Assembly (NCBI GenBank): GCA_964023275.1
Contig: OZ029916.1
Span: 32,910,727 to 32,974,726, forward strand
DNA: 64,000 nt
Source: Norana najaformis
Taxonomy: Eukaryota > Annelida > Clitellata > Crassiclitellata > Hormogastridae
Direction: 5' to 3'
Positions within the stretch are counted from its first letter, which is position 1, and each line of letters begins with the position of its first letter. A program made the translations under genes and the position numbers. The notes below the pieces were generated by a model. It saw nothing but the letters and a program-made list of their open reading frames with translations. It ran no database searches and was not told where the DNA came from. Below, in pieces: positions 63,646 through 64,000 of the stretch.

Positions 63646-64000
63646 TTTATCTATGAGAAATCTGGCTACAATAGCACCTAGTGGGTTACCCGACAAAAGC
63701 GCATCGACTTAAGAGCGAGTCGATAAAAGTGCTCCGGACAAAAGCTCGCAGCCGAACATTTAATGTTTTAATATAACTGAGAGCAAAACAATATATTGCA
63801 ACATACCTTGATTTAGTTCTAAATTTAAGACATTCAAATAAAAAATCTGACCCCCTATAGCGTGATGTTGTTGGCTATTCTACGCAGATGCTCATCAGAA
63901 GGAATTAGTGTTCTTAGGCCACGATTAAGCTGCGTGTATTTTCGACTTCAGTGCTCCGGTAAGAATTGCTTTTGAACTTGAAGCACCGCTTGACTTTGAT
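63646..64000. other. No gene recognised
   Basis: Unique sequence up to the window edge; repeated ACAAAAGC words at 63693-63745 are minor. Confidence 0.45.

Overview
The window is eukaryotic, intron-containing animal DNA, dominated by decayed retrotransposons and simple-sequence arrays. Nothing looks bacterial, viral or organellar. It most likely comes from a marine invertebrate. The one clear protein gene is a neuropeptide receptor of the short neuropeptide F / prolactin-releasing-peptide type, a family found in both protostomes and deuterostomes. The retroelements (CR1/L2-like and RTE-like LINEs, tRNA-derived SINEs) fit echinoderms, molluscs, hemichordates or amphioxus equally well, so I do not name a phylum.

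Gene content. A rhodopsin-class GPCR lies at 52134-53839 (+) in two coding exons (52134-52537 and 53008-53839) separated by a 470-bp phase-2 intron. The spliced product is 411 residues with all seven-transmembrane hallmarks. An RTE-like LINE relic ends about 60 bp before its 5' splice acceptor, and another LINE fragment starts about 300 bp after its stop codon. I find no second intact gene, rRNA gene or convincing tRNA gene. Four single-copy-looking blocks resemble promoters or enhancers: 6180-6660 (CCAAT, TATA, 23-bp tandem), 20615-20900 (two RFX X-boxes and an octamer), 35815-35970 (YY1/NRF1-like sites, strong 5' splice site) and 37180-37670 (homeodomain, Onecut and GATA sites). A compact CCAAT/TATA unit sits at 60340-60410.

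Mobile elements. LINE protein relics lie at 3706-3995, 12130-12718, 16376-18070, 26035-26440, 26920-27255, 29510-30115, 37898-38275, 51540-52050, 54140-54415, 55335-55645, 56490-56705, 57800-58640 and 61500-62215. About thirty further loci keep only the LINE/SINE 3' end, a short GCGCC...GGCGC hairpin followed by TATAAAT and a variable microsatellite tail. Most tetra- to hexanucleotide arrays here are attached to such an end, so the microsatellite landscape looks largely like a by-product of retrotransposition. At least five tRNA-headed SINE families are visible, plus a small terminal-inverted-repeat family (27367, 59600, 63538), a TA-rich foldback (18921-19127) and a roughly 670-bp inverted duplication (22691-23370 and 31686-32351) bracketing 8.3 kb.

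Layout. 1-6 kb: simple repeats and LINE tails. 6-9 kb: unique DNA with a promoter-like block. 9-14 kb: SINE, GT-rich arrays, LINE RT and a pyrimidine tract. 16-19 kb: long LINE relic and hairpin. 20-21 kb: X-box element. 22-32 kb: inverted duplication with SINE and LINE relics inside. 33-35 kb: purine/pyrimidine and CAG-type arrays. 35-38 kb: regulatory-looking unique DNA. 38-49 kb: SINEs and arrays. 50-54 kb: the receptor gene. 54-64 kb: LINE relics, SINEs and decayed pentamer arrays. Motif and family calls come from reading translations and patterns by eye; no search was run.
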